Origin: Eubacteriales Family XIII. Incertae Sedis bacterium
Lineage (GTDB): Bacteria > Bacillota > Clostridia > Peptostreptococcales > Anaerovoracaceae
Length of the DNA stretch: 56,108 bases
Assembly: GCA_031272485.1 (NCBI GenBank)
Contig: JAISTV010000023.1
Coordinates: 1 to 56,108, forward strand
Direction: 5' to 3'
Shown here one piece after another: positions 26,730 to 34,103 of this stretch. The notes under the pieces were generated by a model. The model made no database searches and was not told the DNA's origin. It was given only the letters and a program-made list of their open reading frames with translations. A program made the position numbers and the translations under genes. Each line of letters begins with the position of its first letter. The first letter of the stretch is position 1.

Positions 26730-27220
26730 TATGCAACCATTCCTTCGGCGGTACTCTCAAGCTTCTTGATATAGCGATAGATATGTTTCAGGTAACTCTC
26801 GTAGTCCTTTACCTCGCTTACGGATGAAAGATGAGGAATTATAGATTTGGCGGTCTCCCAGAGTTCCTTGAAGAGGACGGCTATAGGGTCTGCGGGATCC
26901 TCTGCGGAAATTCCTGATTTTATCATGTAGCGCATGAGCCGGTTTACGACGTTGTTAGCGAACTCCGCGGCCACTTCTTTTTCGAGGTTAAGCTGATATC
27001 GTTCATTCATACGCATTTCTTCCTTAGTAATAAAGTAATCAATTTCAACACGAAAATAGGAAGATAGCTTTTCTATCATGTGCAGTCCCGGCTCGCGCGA
27101 CCCGTTTTCATAACGAGAAAGCGCCATGGCGGTCGTGTCAAGTTCCGCAGCCAGTGCTCGTAAAGAGAGTTCATTTTGTTCGCGAATTGCATGCAGTTTA
27201 TCACCTGAAAATCTTGCCAT
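26729..27220 (-). CDS. pezA: PezA-type antitoxin with XRE helix-turn-helix
   Basis: The 163-residue protein has an N-terminal XRE helix-turn-helix (KLHAIREQNELSLRALAAELDTTAMALSRYENGSREPGLHMIEKLSSYFRV, residues about 8-58) and a helical C-terminal part that should bind and block the toxin. AGGAGGAAC precedes the ATG at 27220. A perfect 9-1-9 palindrome lies between the -10 box and the ribosome-binding site, as expected for autoregulation. It is cotranscribed and coupled with pezT. GC content is lower than in the flanking genes. Confidence 0.85.
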   Translation of the reverse strand: MARFSGDKLHAIREQNELSLRALAAELDTTAMALSRYENGSREPGLHMIEKLSSYFRVEIDYFITKEEMRMNERYQLNLEKEVAAEFANNVVNRLMRYMIKSGISAEDPADPIAVLFKELWETAKSIIPHLSSVSEVKDYESYLKHIYRYIKKLESTAEGMVA

Positions 27221-27236
27221 ACTGTTCCTCCTGCCG

Positions 27237-27283
27237 TGTAACCGAATCGGTTACATTATAGCAGGCGCAGTTCTTTTTGTAAA
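27237..27283 (-). promoter_or_regulatory. pezAT promoter and operator
   Basis: On the minus strand TTTACA (27283-27278), a 17-bp spacer and TATAAT (27260-27255), with TGC before it. The operator TGTAACCGA-N-TCGGTTACA (27237-27255) abuts the -10 box, so a bound repressor would block transcription start. Confidence 0.8.
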
Positions 27284-27362
27284 GCGGTGGGCGCGTACAC
27301 AGACGTACGCAATAGAGGCATGCGTGAGATCAAGCGTGGTCAGGCGCAATAAAGGCAGGTTT

Positions 27363-28253
27363 TTATGCGCGGGGGTGGGCGGCGTCGTATACTTCTTTTA
27401 TTCTGTGCTTGCTGACGCTGAGGAAGATCTGGGTTGCGGTTATGTCTTCGTGGCCCATGAGTTCCTGGAGGGATTTTATGTCGGCGCCGTTTTGAATCAT
27501 GTGGACGGCGAAGGAATTTCGCAGAATCTGCGGGGTGATCTTCTTTTCTATGCCGGCTTTTTCCGCGTAGGTGCCTATGAGCTTCCAGAGGGCCTGGCGG
27601 GTTATGCGGCCGCCGTAGTAGTTCAGGAAGAGGGCTTTCTCCTCGTCCTCCTTGCCGCGCAGCAGCTTCTCACGCCCCTCATAGATGTACTCCTCCATGG
27701 CGGCGCGTGCGGGCCGGCCGAGGGGGATTATGCGGGCCTTGCCGTGCTCTCCGTTGCAGGTCACGAATCCCATGCGCAGGTTTATGTCCTCCAGGTTCGC
27801 CTCTATAACCTCGCTCACGCGCAGGCCGGTGGCGTAGAGAAGCTCGAGTATGGCGCGGTCGCGCATGCCCAGAAGGCCGTCGTCCGGCTGCGCGAGCAGC
27901 GTCTCGACTTCTTCTATGGTCAGGTACTCCACTTCCTTGCGGGCAATCTTCGGGGTTTTTATGTTAACCGAAGGATTCACCTTGAGCTTGCCGGTGGCGA
28001 GCAGGAATTTATAGTAGGCGCGCAGCGACGCGAGCTTGCGGTTTACGGTGGCGCCGGTCTTATCCTCCTGCTTGAGGGTGAGCAGCCACGCGGCTATGTC
28101 CGCCTCGGAGGCTGTTATGGGCGTGAGGCCGTTCTTGTCGGCCACGAAGGCGGTAAACTCGCGGATGTCGCGAACGTAGGCGAGGACAGAGTTCGTCGCC
28201 ATTTTCTTTTCGCCTTCCAGGTAGTTTTTGAATGATTGAATGCTCTTTTCCAT
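27363..28253 (-). CDS. XerD-like tyrosine recombinase homologue lacking the catalytic tyrosine
   Basis: The 296-residue protein has an N-terminal SAM-like core-binding domain (residues about 5-90) and a phage-integrase catalytic domain. Visible catalytic positions are R145 (ATGLRVSE), K172 (GEHGKARIIPL), R245 and H268 (LMGHEDITATQIF). Two are changed: the HxxR histidine is Q242 (TPQILRNSF) and the nucleophilic tyrosine is F277 (TQIFLSV rather than TQIYTHV). The C-terminal KEVYDAAHPRA tail is the ending of a known clostridial XerD-like subfamily. It is probably unable to form the DNA-tyrosine link; a structural or regulatory DNA-binding role is possible. It has its own promoter (28366-28394). 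It is not obviously tied to a mobile element. Confidence 0.85.
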   Translation of the reverse strand: MEKSIQSFKNYLEGEKKMATNSVLAYVRDIREFTAFVADKNGLTPITASEADIAAWLLTLKQEDKTGATVNRKLASLRAYYKFLLATGKLKVNPSVNIKTPKIARKEVEYLTIEEVETLLAQPDDGLLGMRDRAILELLYATGLRVSEVIEANLEDINLRMGFVTCNGEHGKARIIPLGRPARAAMEEYIYEGREKLLRGKEDEEKALFLNYYGGRITRQALWKLIGTYAEKAGIEKKITPQILRNSFAVHMIQNGADIKSLQELMGHEDITATQIFLSVSKHRIKEVYDAAHPRA

Positions 28254-28365
28254 ATGCCTCGTTTAACCCCGTCGGCGCGAAGCCTTTCGGCCGCCGCCTC
28301 CCAAACTTGCTGTGTACCTGCCCGGTCAGAGAAACGCCGGGCGATGTATTCATGTAGTATCTGTG

Positions 28366-28394
28366 AGTATAAACGAAGGGTTTCAGGATTACAA
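28366..28394 (-). promoter_or_regulatory. Promoter of the xerD-like gene
   Basis: On the minus strand TTGTAA (28394-28389), a 17-bp spacer and TATACT (28371-28366). The leader of about 105 nt contains a GCCCGG...CCGGGC hairpin. Confidence 0.65.
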
Positions 28395-28415
28395 TAACAT
28401 TTTTGATAATTCCGC

Positions 28416-28462
28416 AAAAAAACCGCGGCGGCGGGCGGCGCACTCCTGCCCGCGAGCGCGGT
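28416..28462 (-). terminator. Strong minus-strand terminator with no obvious client
   Basis: ACCGCG-3-GCGGGC and GCCCGC-3-CGCGGT pair with one internal loop and are followed on the minus strand by T7. No gene ends here. The rest of the 28254-28545 gap holds the xerD-like promoter and leader and otherwise nothing I can identify. Confidence 0.7.
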
Positions 28463-28545
28463 TAGCGATGGCGAATCACAACCTGTTGTGTAGGGAGCCG
28501 GGCGCGGAAACAAGCGGGCGGGACGCGAGGGCGCTTGCAGCACTA

Positions 28546-28599
28546 TTGTCAACCAAAAATGAAAAATGGGTTGACAAACGAAATTTGGAACGATATGAT
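28546..28599 (+). promoter_or_regulatory. BirA-type biotin operator and promoter of the bioY operon
   Basis: TTGTCAACC (28546-28554), 14 nt and GGTTGACAA (28569-28577) form a perfect 9-bp inverted repeat of the BirA operator type. Its right arm contains the -35 TTGACA (28571-28576), followed by a 17-bp spacer and TATGAT (28594-28599). Biotinyl-AMP-loaded BirA bound here would shut the promoter. Confidence 0.88.
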
Positions 28600-28657
28600 A
28601 CACACGCTGAAAAAACGCAAAGGGAGTTCCGGATAGGATAATCAAGGAGAGAAACCA

Positions 28658-29245
28658 ATGGAAAAAGCTGTAGCTACTAAAAAACCGCTTGTTACTACTT
28701 TTGAGCTCACGCTCATAGCCATATTTGGCGCGGCGACCTGCATTATCGCGCCTATGAGCATCCCGATCGGGCCGGTGCCCATCTCGATGAGCGTGTTCAT
28801 AGCTATCCTGTGCGGCGCGCTGCTCACGCCCAAGGCGGCGTTCTTCTCACAGCTGGTGCGCATAATCCTCGGCGCGGTGGGCGTGCCGGTGTGGGCGGGC
28901 TTCCAGGGCGGGGCACAGTACCTCGTGGGGCCGCTGGCGGGCTACGTCATAGCGACGCCGTTCATGGCGCTCGGCGTGGCGCTCGTGGCAGGCTGGTGCG
29001 CGAAGAACAAGGACAAGCCGCGCATGGTAAAGCTGGTGGCGCTGTTTGCGAGCGGTGTGGCCGTGCTCGCGTTCGACTACCTGCTCGGGACCGTCTGGTT
29101 CTGCGTGGTTACGGGCACCGGATTCATAGCGGCGCTCGCGGTCTGCGTGGTTCCGTTTATCGTGCTTGACCTGCTGAAGATTCTCGCCGTGACGCTCATC
29201 TGGGGCGCCGTGGGCATGCGTCTGCGGCGGCAGTTCAACTACTGA
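28658..29245 (+). CDS. bioY: Biotin transporter BioY
   Basis: BioY is the biotin-binding membrane (S) component of ECF transporters. The 195-residue protein has six hydrophobic segments and the family motifs PMSIPIGPVPISMSVF, the LTPK...QLVRIILGAVGVPVWAGFQGG block and GPLAGYVIATPF. ATG 28658 follows AAGGAGA. The BirA operator upstream predicts induction when biotin is scarce. The ECF energising genes are not in the window. Confidence 0.95.
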   Translation: MEKAVATKKPLVTTFELTLIAIFGAATCIIAPMSIPIGPVPISMSVFIAILCGALLTPKAAFFSQLVRIILGAVGVPVWAGFQGGAQYLVGPLAGYVIATPFMALGVALVAGWCAKNKDKPRMVKLVALFASGVAVLAFDYLLGTVWFCVVTGTGFIAALAVCVVPFIVLDLLKILAVTLIWGAVGMRLRRQFNY

Positions 29246-29246
29246 G

Positions 29247-30419
29247 ATGAGCAGCGCATACATACTGGGCGGATACAGAACTTATATAGGAAAGAAAGGG
29301 CGCGCTTTTCGCGGCGTGCCTGCAGAGGACCTCGCGGCCGCCGTTATCGGCAGGATAGGCCGCGAGTTTTTATTTGGCAATGATGGCTCCGGGCCTCATA
29401 CCCCCGACCTGGTTATCGCCGGGAATGCTGTGGGCGGCGGCGGGAATATCGCCAGGCTCGCGGCGCTTAAGGCGGATCCTGTCTGTCAAGCTCCGGGATT
29501 GACAGTGGACCTGCAGTGCGCGTCCGGGCTGGCGGCGGTCATGACGGCTTCCGCGCTTATTCGCGCGAGGGAGGCGGACCTTGTGATAGCGGGCGGCATG
29601 GAGAGCGCCTCCACGCAGCCGCAGCGGCTGCGGAACAAGAATCACCCGCTTTACGATCCGGAAAAACCGGGGTACACGGCGGCGGTGTTCTCACCGGATG
29701 ACGCGGGGGATCTGGTCATGCTTGAGGGGGCGGAGCGCACGGCCGGGAAGATGGGCGCGAGCCTGGAGGAACTGAACGATTTTTGCCTGGCGAGTCACGC
29801 CAAGGCCGCGGCGGCGAGGGACGGCGGACTGCTTAGGGGAATTATCGAGCCGGCGTTCGGCAGCGTGCGGGACGAGGAGATTCGCGAGAAGATGTCACCG
29901 GAGCTTTTAGCGCGCATGAAGCCGGTGCTTGAGAGCGGGCGGTTCATTCATCCGGCGAACGCGGCATCCGAAGCGGACGGCGCGGCATTCGTGCTGGTCT
30001 GCTCGGGGTGGTTTTTGGAAAAGTCCGGACTCGTTCCGGTGGCGGAGATACTTGCCTCGGCGTATACCGAGGCGGACCCGAACTACTCACCCATGACGGC
30101 GCTGCCTACGCTGGAGAAGGTGGCGGAGGCGGCTTCGCTTAACGTGCACGAGCTGGACGCGGTGGAACTGAACGAGCCTTTCGCGGTCATAAGCGCCATG
30201 TTTGCGCGGGCGTATCCGGATCTGGTGCCGGTCTATAACCGGTTCGGCGGTTCCCTGGCGTACGGGCATCCGTTCGGGGCTTCCGGCGCCGTGATACTGC
30301 TGCACCTGCTCGAGAGTCTGCGGATTTCGGACGGGACGTACGGGGTGTGCGCCGTGCCGGCAGCGGGCGGCGTAGGGGCCGGACTGGCTGTGCGGCGGAT
30401 ACGGAGCTGTGAGGAATGA
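29247..30419 (+). CDS. Thiolase-family acyl-CoA acyltransferase (YhfS-like)
   Basis: The 390-residue protein is a thiolase: nucleophilic cysteine in TVDLQCASGLAAVMTAS (residue about 88), GGMESAS, LNEPFAVISAMFAR, and SLAYGHPFGASGAV with the catalytic histidine. The last cysteine lies in YGVCAVPAAGGVGAG, a changed form of the usual CxGGG motif. It follows bioY by one base and overlaps the ligase gene by 4 nt (ATGA). The order bioY-thiolase-ligase matches the BirA-regulated yhfU-yhfS/yhfT genes of B. subtilis, so a role in biotin or fatty acid precursor metabolism is inferred. The exact substrate is unknown. Confidence 0.85.
   Translation: MSSAYILGGYRTYIGKKGRAFRGVPAEDLAAAVIGRIGREFLFGNDGSGPHTPDLVIAGNAVGGGGNIARLAALKADPVCQAPGLTVDLQCASGLAAVMTASALIRAREADLVIAGGMESASTQPQRLRNKNHPLYDPEKPGYTAAVFSPDDAGDLVMLEGAERTAGKMGASLEELNDFCLASHAKAAAARDGGLLRGIIEPAFGSVRDEEIREKMSPELLARMKPVLESGRFIHPANAASEADGAAFVLVCSGWFLEKSGLVPVAEILASAYTEADPNYSPMTALPTLEKVAEAASLNVHELDAVELNEPFAVISAMFARAYPDLVPVYNRFGGSLAYGHPFGASGAVILLHLLESLRISDGTYGVCAVPAAGGVGAGLAVRRIRSCEE
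29483..29505 (+). repeat. Intragenic 8-7-8 palindrome, thiolase gene
   Basis: CTGTCAAG-CTCCGGG-ATTGACAG, one mismatch between arms, read in a different frame (TGT CAA ... TTG ACA) from the nnrD and fabD copies. Confidence 0.6.
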
Positions 30420-31561
30420 TGACGAGGACATTGGCGCCCATAAACGAGAGTGATCCTTTTCGGCAGCTGAATCTTTTTTTTGCGGCGTTTAAGCGCGGGG
30501 AGGCGCCGGTGGTTTTACACGCACGGATGCCACAGGAGCAGCGGGAGGCTATCGCTGCGGCTACTGTGGCGGATGGGGCGGAGTTCGCGGTTCTCTCCTC
30601 CGGGTCTACGGGCGCGCCGCGCCTGCAGTTCCGGACGTGGGAGAGCTGGGCGCGGTATTTTCCGGAGCAAAATAAGCTGTTCGGCATAGGGCCGGGTTCG
30701 CGCGTGTATTTCAACGGGAGCATGAGCTTTACGGGGAATCTGAATCTGTGCGCGGGGGCGTTGGCCGCGGGCGCTGAACTTGTAACGAGCCCGGGGCTGA
30801 GCGGGCGACGGATGCGCGAGCAGATAGATGAGACCGACGCGGACGTGGTTTACATGGTGCCATCCAAGCTGGCACTCTTGGCGCGGGCGAGCCGGGGACT
30901 GGCGCTCAACAAGCGCGTGAAGTGGATTGTTACGGGCTCGCAGATTCTGCGGCCGGAGGTGTATGACGGACTTAGGGCGGCGTTTCCGGCGGCGCTGATT
31001 GTTATGTACTACGGCGCGAGCGAGGCGGGCTACATCAGCTACATAGAGGGCGATGAGATTCGCGAGAACCCGGGCTGCCTGGGGCGCCCGTTTCCGGGCG
31101 TGGCGTTTACGACCGGTGCGGACGGGCGGATTCTTGTGACGACGGCCGGCGGCGTGCTGGGTGCCCAGATGCCGTTTGAGATGCCGGACCTCGGGCGCGT
31201 GGATGCAAAGGGGCGGCTGTGGCTTACGGGGCGCAGCGACGAGGCGGTGAACATAGGCGGCTATAAGGTGAATCTGGCGTATGTGCGGGAAGTGCTGCTT
31301 AAGCTGCCGCTTGTAACGGACGCAGCGGTTCTGTATACGGACGCGGGCCGGGCGCGGGCGAGGATAGTGGCGTTCGCGGTTTGTGAAGGCGCGCCGGGGC
31401 TTTTCGAGGATGAAATCCTTTACAAACTTGAGAAAAGACTGCTGCCTGTCGAGGTTCCCCGACGGATTATTCTGCTTCCGCGCATTCCGCTCAACGAGGG
31501 GGGCAAGCCGGACAGGGCGGCTCTGGAGGACCTGCTGCTGAGCGCAGGCCCGCAAAAATAG
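30416..31561 (+). CDS. AMP-forming acyl ligase (YhfT-like)
   Basis: This 381-residue ANL-superfamily enzyme activates a carboxylic acid as acyl-AMP/acyl-CoA. Visible motifs are LSSGSTGAPR (core A3), MYYGASEAGY (A5), the WLTGRSDEAVNIGGYKVN hinge (A8) and the C-terminal PLNEGGKPDRAAL lysine region. It is shorter than most acyl-CoA synthetases (about 500), lacking much of the N-terminal subdomain, as in YhfT-like proteins. It overlaps the thiolase gene by 4 nt and is the last gene under the BirA operator. The acyl substrate cannot be read from sequence. Confidence 0.82.
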   Translation: MMTRTLAPINESDPFRQLNLFFAAFKRGEAPVVLHARMPQEQREAIAAATVADGAEFAVLSSGSTGAPRLQFRTWESWARYFPEQNKLFGIGPGSRVYFNGSMSFTGNLNLCAGALAAGAELVTSPGLSGRRMREQIDETDADVVYMVPSKLALLARASRGLALNKRVKWIVTGSQILRPEVYDGLRAAFPAALIVMYYGASEAGYISYIEGDEIRENPGCLGRPFPGVAFTTGADGRILVTTAGGVLGAQMPFEMPDLGRVDAKGRLWLTGRSDEAVNIGGYKVNLAYVREVLLKLPLVTDAAVLYTDAGRARARIVAFAVCEGAPGLFEDEILYKLEKRLLPVEVPRRIILLPRIPLNEGGKPDRAALEDLLLSAGPQK

Positions 31562-31599
31562 GGAGAGAGCAGACATCGCTGCCTGCCCTCGTGGGAGAT

Positions 31600-31641
31600 G
31601 GAAAACGTTATAGTGAAGGTGCTCCATTTCGTTTTCCCTTT
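31600..31641 (+). terminator. Probable terminator after the bioY operon
   Basis: GGAAAACG (31600-31607) and CGTTTTCC (31630-31637) form an 8-bp stem with a 22-nt loop, followed by CTTTT. The remaining gap up to 31881 holds no gene; it has only a loose TCCATTGA/TCAATGGA inverted pair. Confidence 0.5.
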
Positions 31642-31881
31642 TACCTGTAGCCTTCCATTGATGCCTGTCTGGTGCCTACCTGCTGCCTGCTTACGTAGCC
31701 TTCCCGATGTCAGCCTCAATGGAGCGCCTCACTGTTATGTATATACCCTGCAGGCGCGGATCTAAACACAAACATTAAAAAAAATGCAGAAAAAATTAGA
31801 GTTTGCCAAAGAGCACCCTCCAAAGGCTTAAGAATGTACACTTATGAACTTTTCCGGCAGAGGGTATACTTGTCTTACTCG

Positions 31882-31910
31882 TTGACAGCGTGAGGCAGGG
31901 CTTGTATAAT
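31882..31910 (+). promoter_or_regulatory. Promoter of the fatty acid synthesis operon
   Basis: Perfect consensus: TTGACA (31882-31887), a 17-bp spacer and TATAAT (31905-31910). Confidence 0.92.
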
Positions 31911-31917
31911 TATTTGC

Positions 31918-31934
31918 GGTTATCGGTGATAACC
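31918..31934 (+). promoter_or_regulatory. Candidate operator at the fatty acid operon start site
   Basis: GGTTATC-GGT-GATAACC is a perfect 7-3-7 palindrome starting 7 nt after the -10 box, so it covers the transcription start. A FabT- or FapR-like repressor site is the likely role, but the sequence does not match their published consensus closely. Confidence 0.65.
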
Positions 31935-32007
31935 AATCTTTTTTTGAAACTGCTGAAGAAGGCGGCGGACGGGATGGTCCGCACGGGAGAAAATGGAGGC
32001 ACAAACA

Positions 32008-32232
32008 ATGGTATTTGACGCAATTAAAAAGCTGATCGTGGAGTTCAATGACAGCGATCCGGACGCGATTACGCTGGAGACGACTTTTAAGGATCTGGGA
32101 ATCGACTCGCTGGATACGGCGGAGCTGCTTATCAACCTCGAAGAAACCGTGGGCAAGGAGATTGAGCTGGACGAAGAAGTGACCACCGTCGGCGACCTCG
32201 TAGCCTTCGTAGAGAAAAAACTGAAGGAATAA
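32008..32232 (+). CDS. acpP: Acyl carrier protein
   Basis: ACP carries growing acyl chains on a phosphopantetheine arm. The 74-residue acidic protein contains the attachment serine in LGIDSLDTAELLINLE (residue about 36) and the usual EEVTTVGDLVAFVEKKL C-terminus. ATG 32008 is chosen because GGAGG (31995-31999) lies 8 nt before it; the ATG at 31993 would precede the ribosome-binding site. It is the first gene of the fatty acid operon. Confidence 0.97.
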   Translation: MVFDAIKKLIVEFNDSDPDAITLETTFKDLGIDSLDTAELLINLEETVGKEIELDEEVTTVGDLVAFVEKKLKE

Positions 32233-32235
32233 CCC

Positions 32236-33180
32236 ATGTTGAAATCTAAACTTTGTCAACTGCTCGGGATCGAGTATCCGATTATCCAGGGCGGTATGGC
32301 GCACGTGGCGGACGGCAAGCTCGCGGCGGCGGTGTCTGCCGGCGGCGGCCTCGGCCTCATCGGTGCGGGAAACGCGCCGGGGGACTGGGTTCGCGAGCAG
32401 ATACGCGTGGCGGCGTCGCTTACGGACAAACCATTTGGCGTCAATATCATGCTGCTTTCGCCTTTTGTGAAAGAGGTGGCGCAGGTTGTGGCGGAAGAGA
32501 AGGTGCGGGTGGTCACCACGGGCGCCGGGAATCCGTCGCGCTACATGGAGTCGTGGAAGGCGGCCGGGATTTTTGTGATTCCGGTGGTGCCGTCTGTGTC
32601 CATGACCAAGCTCGTCGTGCGGGCGGGCGCGGACGCTGTAATCGCGGAAGGCGGCGAGAGCGGCGGGCACGTGGGTGAGTTAACGACCATGGTGCTGGTG
32701 CCGCAGGTGTGCGACGTGGCCGGCGTACCGGTGATAGCGGCCGGCGGGATAGCGGACGGGCGCGGGCTCGCGGCGGCGTTCATGCTGGGCGCGTGCGCGG
32801 CGCAGATCGGAACGCGGTTCCTCTCGGCGTACGAGTGCGGCATACACCCTTTATATAAGGAAAAGATTCTGGCGGCTACGGACATAGCCACCATAACCAC
32901 AGGCAAGCGGCTCGGGCATCCGGTGCGGAGTCTCAAGTCGCCGTTTTCGCGCGCGTTTTACAAGGCGGAGTACAGCGATATGTCCGACGAGGATCTGGAG
33001 GCCATGGGCGTGGGCGCGCTCGCGCTGGCGGTTCGCGAGGGCGACTGGCAGCGTGGCAGCTTCCTGGCCGGGCAGTCCGCCGGGATGGTCAAGAAGGAGC
33101 AGCCTGCCGCGGAGATTATCCGCGAAATCTGCGAAGAGGCGGAGCCGCTGCTGAAAGGAGCGGGCGCATGGGTAGAGTAG
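32236..33180 (+). CDS. fabK: Enoyl-ACP reductase II (FMN-dependent)
   Basis: FabK reduces enoyl-ACP with NAD(P)H and FMN, replacing FabI in many Bacillota. The 314-residue TIM-barrel protein shows YPIIQGGMAHVADGKLAAAVSAGGGLGLIG, GAGNPSRYM, the catalytic-histidine motif EGGESGGHVGELTTMVLVPQV and the FMN-phosphate segment AAGGIADGRGLAAAFMLGA. It is 3 nt after acpP and overlaps fabD by 13 nt. Confidence 0.95.
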   Translation: MLKSKLCQLLGIEYPIIQGGMAHVADGKLAAAVSAGGGLGLIGAGNAPGDWVREQIRVAASLTDKPFGVNIMLLSPFVKEVAQVVAEEKVRVVTTGAGNPSRYMESWKAAGIFVIPVVPSVSMTKLVVRAGADAVIAEGGESGGHVGELTTMVLVPQVCDVAGVPVIAAGGIADGRGLAAAFMLGACAAQIGTRFLSAYECGIHPLYKEKILAATDIATITTGKRLGHPVRSLKSPFSRAFYKAEYSDMSDEDLEAMGVGALALAVREGDWQRGSFLAGQSAGMVKKEQPAAEIIREICEEAEPLLKGAGAWVE

Positions 33181-34103
33181 CTTTCTTGTTTCCCGGGCAG
33201 GGTGCGCAGTTTTCCGGTATGGGCAAGAGCCTGTACGAGGGCAGCGCGGCGGCACGGGAAGTCTTCGATTTATACGAGCAGATTCGGCCGGGCCTGAAGG
33301 AGCTTTGCTTTTCCGGCAGCGCCGAGGAGCTGGCGCAGACGGTCAACACGCAGCCGGCGCTGTTCGCCTGCGAGATGGCGGCGGCTAAGGCGGCGGAAGA
33401 GGCCGGGCTTACATGCGAGGCGGCGGCAGGCTTTTCGCTCGGCGAGGTTACAGCCTATACTTTTGCCGGCGGGGTGAGCCTGGAAGAGGGCTTTCAGCTG
33501 GTAATCAAGCGCGCGGAGCTCATGCATGCGGATGCGCAGAAGGCAGCGAGCGGCATGGCGGCGGTGCTTAAGCTCAGTGCGGAGCAGGTGGAAAACGTCT
33601 GCGCGGGGTTCTCGCACGCGTACCCGGTCAACTACAACGCGCCCGGGCAGGTTTCCGTGGCGGTGGCCGCGGACGAGATGGACGCGTTTAAGGCGGCCGT
33701 GAAGGACGCGGGCGGCAAGGCGCTTCCGCTCAAGGTGAGCGGTGGGTTCCATTCGCCGTTTATGGCTCAGGCCGCGGAGAAGTTCGCGGATGTGTTGTCA
33801 AGTTTTCCGCTTGACAGTCCTAAGATACCGCTTTATTCGAACTACACGGCGGGGCCGTATGATATGGGCGCGCCGGATACGGCGGACGCGGGCGCGAGCA
33901 GTGCGCTTACGCTGCTTTCGCGGCAGATCAGCGCGCCGGTGCGCTGGGAGGCGCTCGTGCGGAATATGGCGGCAGCAGGCGTGGACACGTTTGTGGAGGT
34001 GGGGCCGGGGACGGTGCTCACGGGGCTGGTTAAGAAGATTCTGCCGGATGCGGTTACGGTTAATGTGGCCGAATTTAGTGACGTGGAAGGACGGAGAGGA
34101 TGA
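33168..34103 (+). CDS. fabD: Malonyl-CoA:ACP transacylase
   Basis: FabD loads malonyl groups onto ACP. The 311-residue protein begins MGRVAFLFPGQGAQFSGMGKSL and has the nucleophile elbow AAGFSLGEVTAYT (Ser about 92), the arginine region LVIKRAELMH and the catalytic histidine in SGGFHSPFM. It overlaps fabK by 13 nt and fabG by 4 nt. Confidence 0.96.
   Translation: MGRVAFLFPGQGAQFSGMGKSLYEGSAAAREVFDLYEQIRPGLKELCFSGSAEELAQTVNTQPALFACEMAAAKAAEEAGLTCEAAAGFSLGEVTAYTFAGGVSLEEGFQLVIKRAELMHADAQKAASGMAAVLKLSAEQVENVCAGFSHAYPVNYNAPGQVSVAVAADEMDAFKAAVKDAGGKALPLKVSGGFHSPFMAQAAEKFADVLSSFPLDSPKIPLYSNYTAGPYDMGAPDTADAGASSALTLLSRQISAPVRWEALVRNMAAAGVDTFVEVGPGTVLTGLVKKILPDAVTVNVAEFSDVEGRRG
33795..33817 (+). repeat. 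Intragenic 8-7-8 palindrome, fabD
   Basis: TTGTCAAG-TTTTCCG-CTTGACAG, with only the outermost pair mismatched. It encodes LSSFPLDS before PKIPLYSN. Confidence 0.65.

Noticed and set aside
27375-27395. Tyrosine in KEVYDAAHPRA as a substitute nucleophile in the XerD-like protein
   Set aside because: It lies 12 residues beyond the catalytic position and belongs to the subfamily's ordinary C-terminal tail, present along with the real nucleophile in normal members.
25755-28253. Integrative element anchored at tRNA-Pro
   Set aside because: The toxin-antitoxin and recombinase genes lie on the 5' side of the tRNA, I see no duplicated tRNA 3' end, and the recombinase seems inactive.
28524-28552. Leftward promoter using the left arm of the BirA operator as a -35 box
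   Set aside because: TTGACA is present on the minus strand, but the sequence 17 bp downstream (CTCGCG) is not a -10 box.
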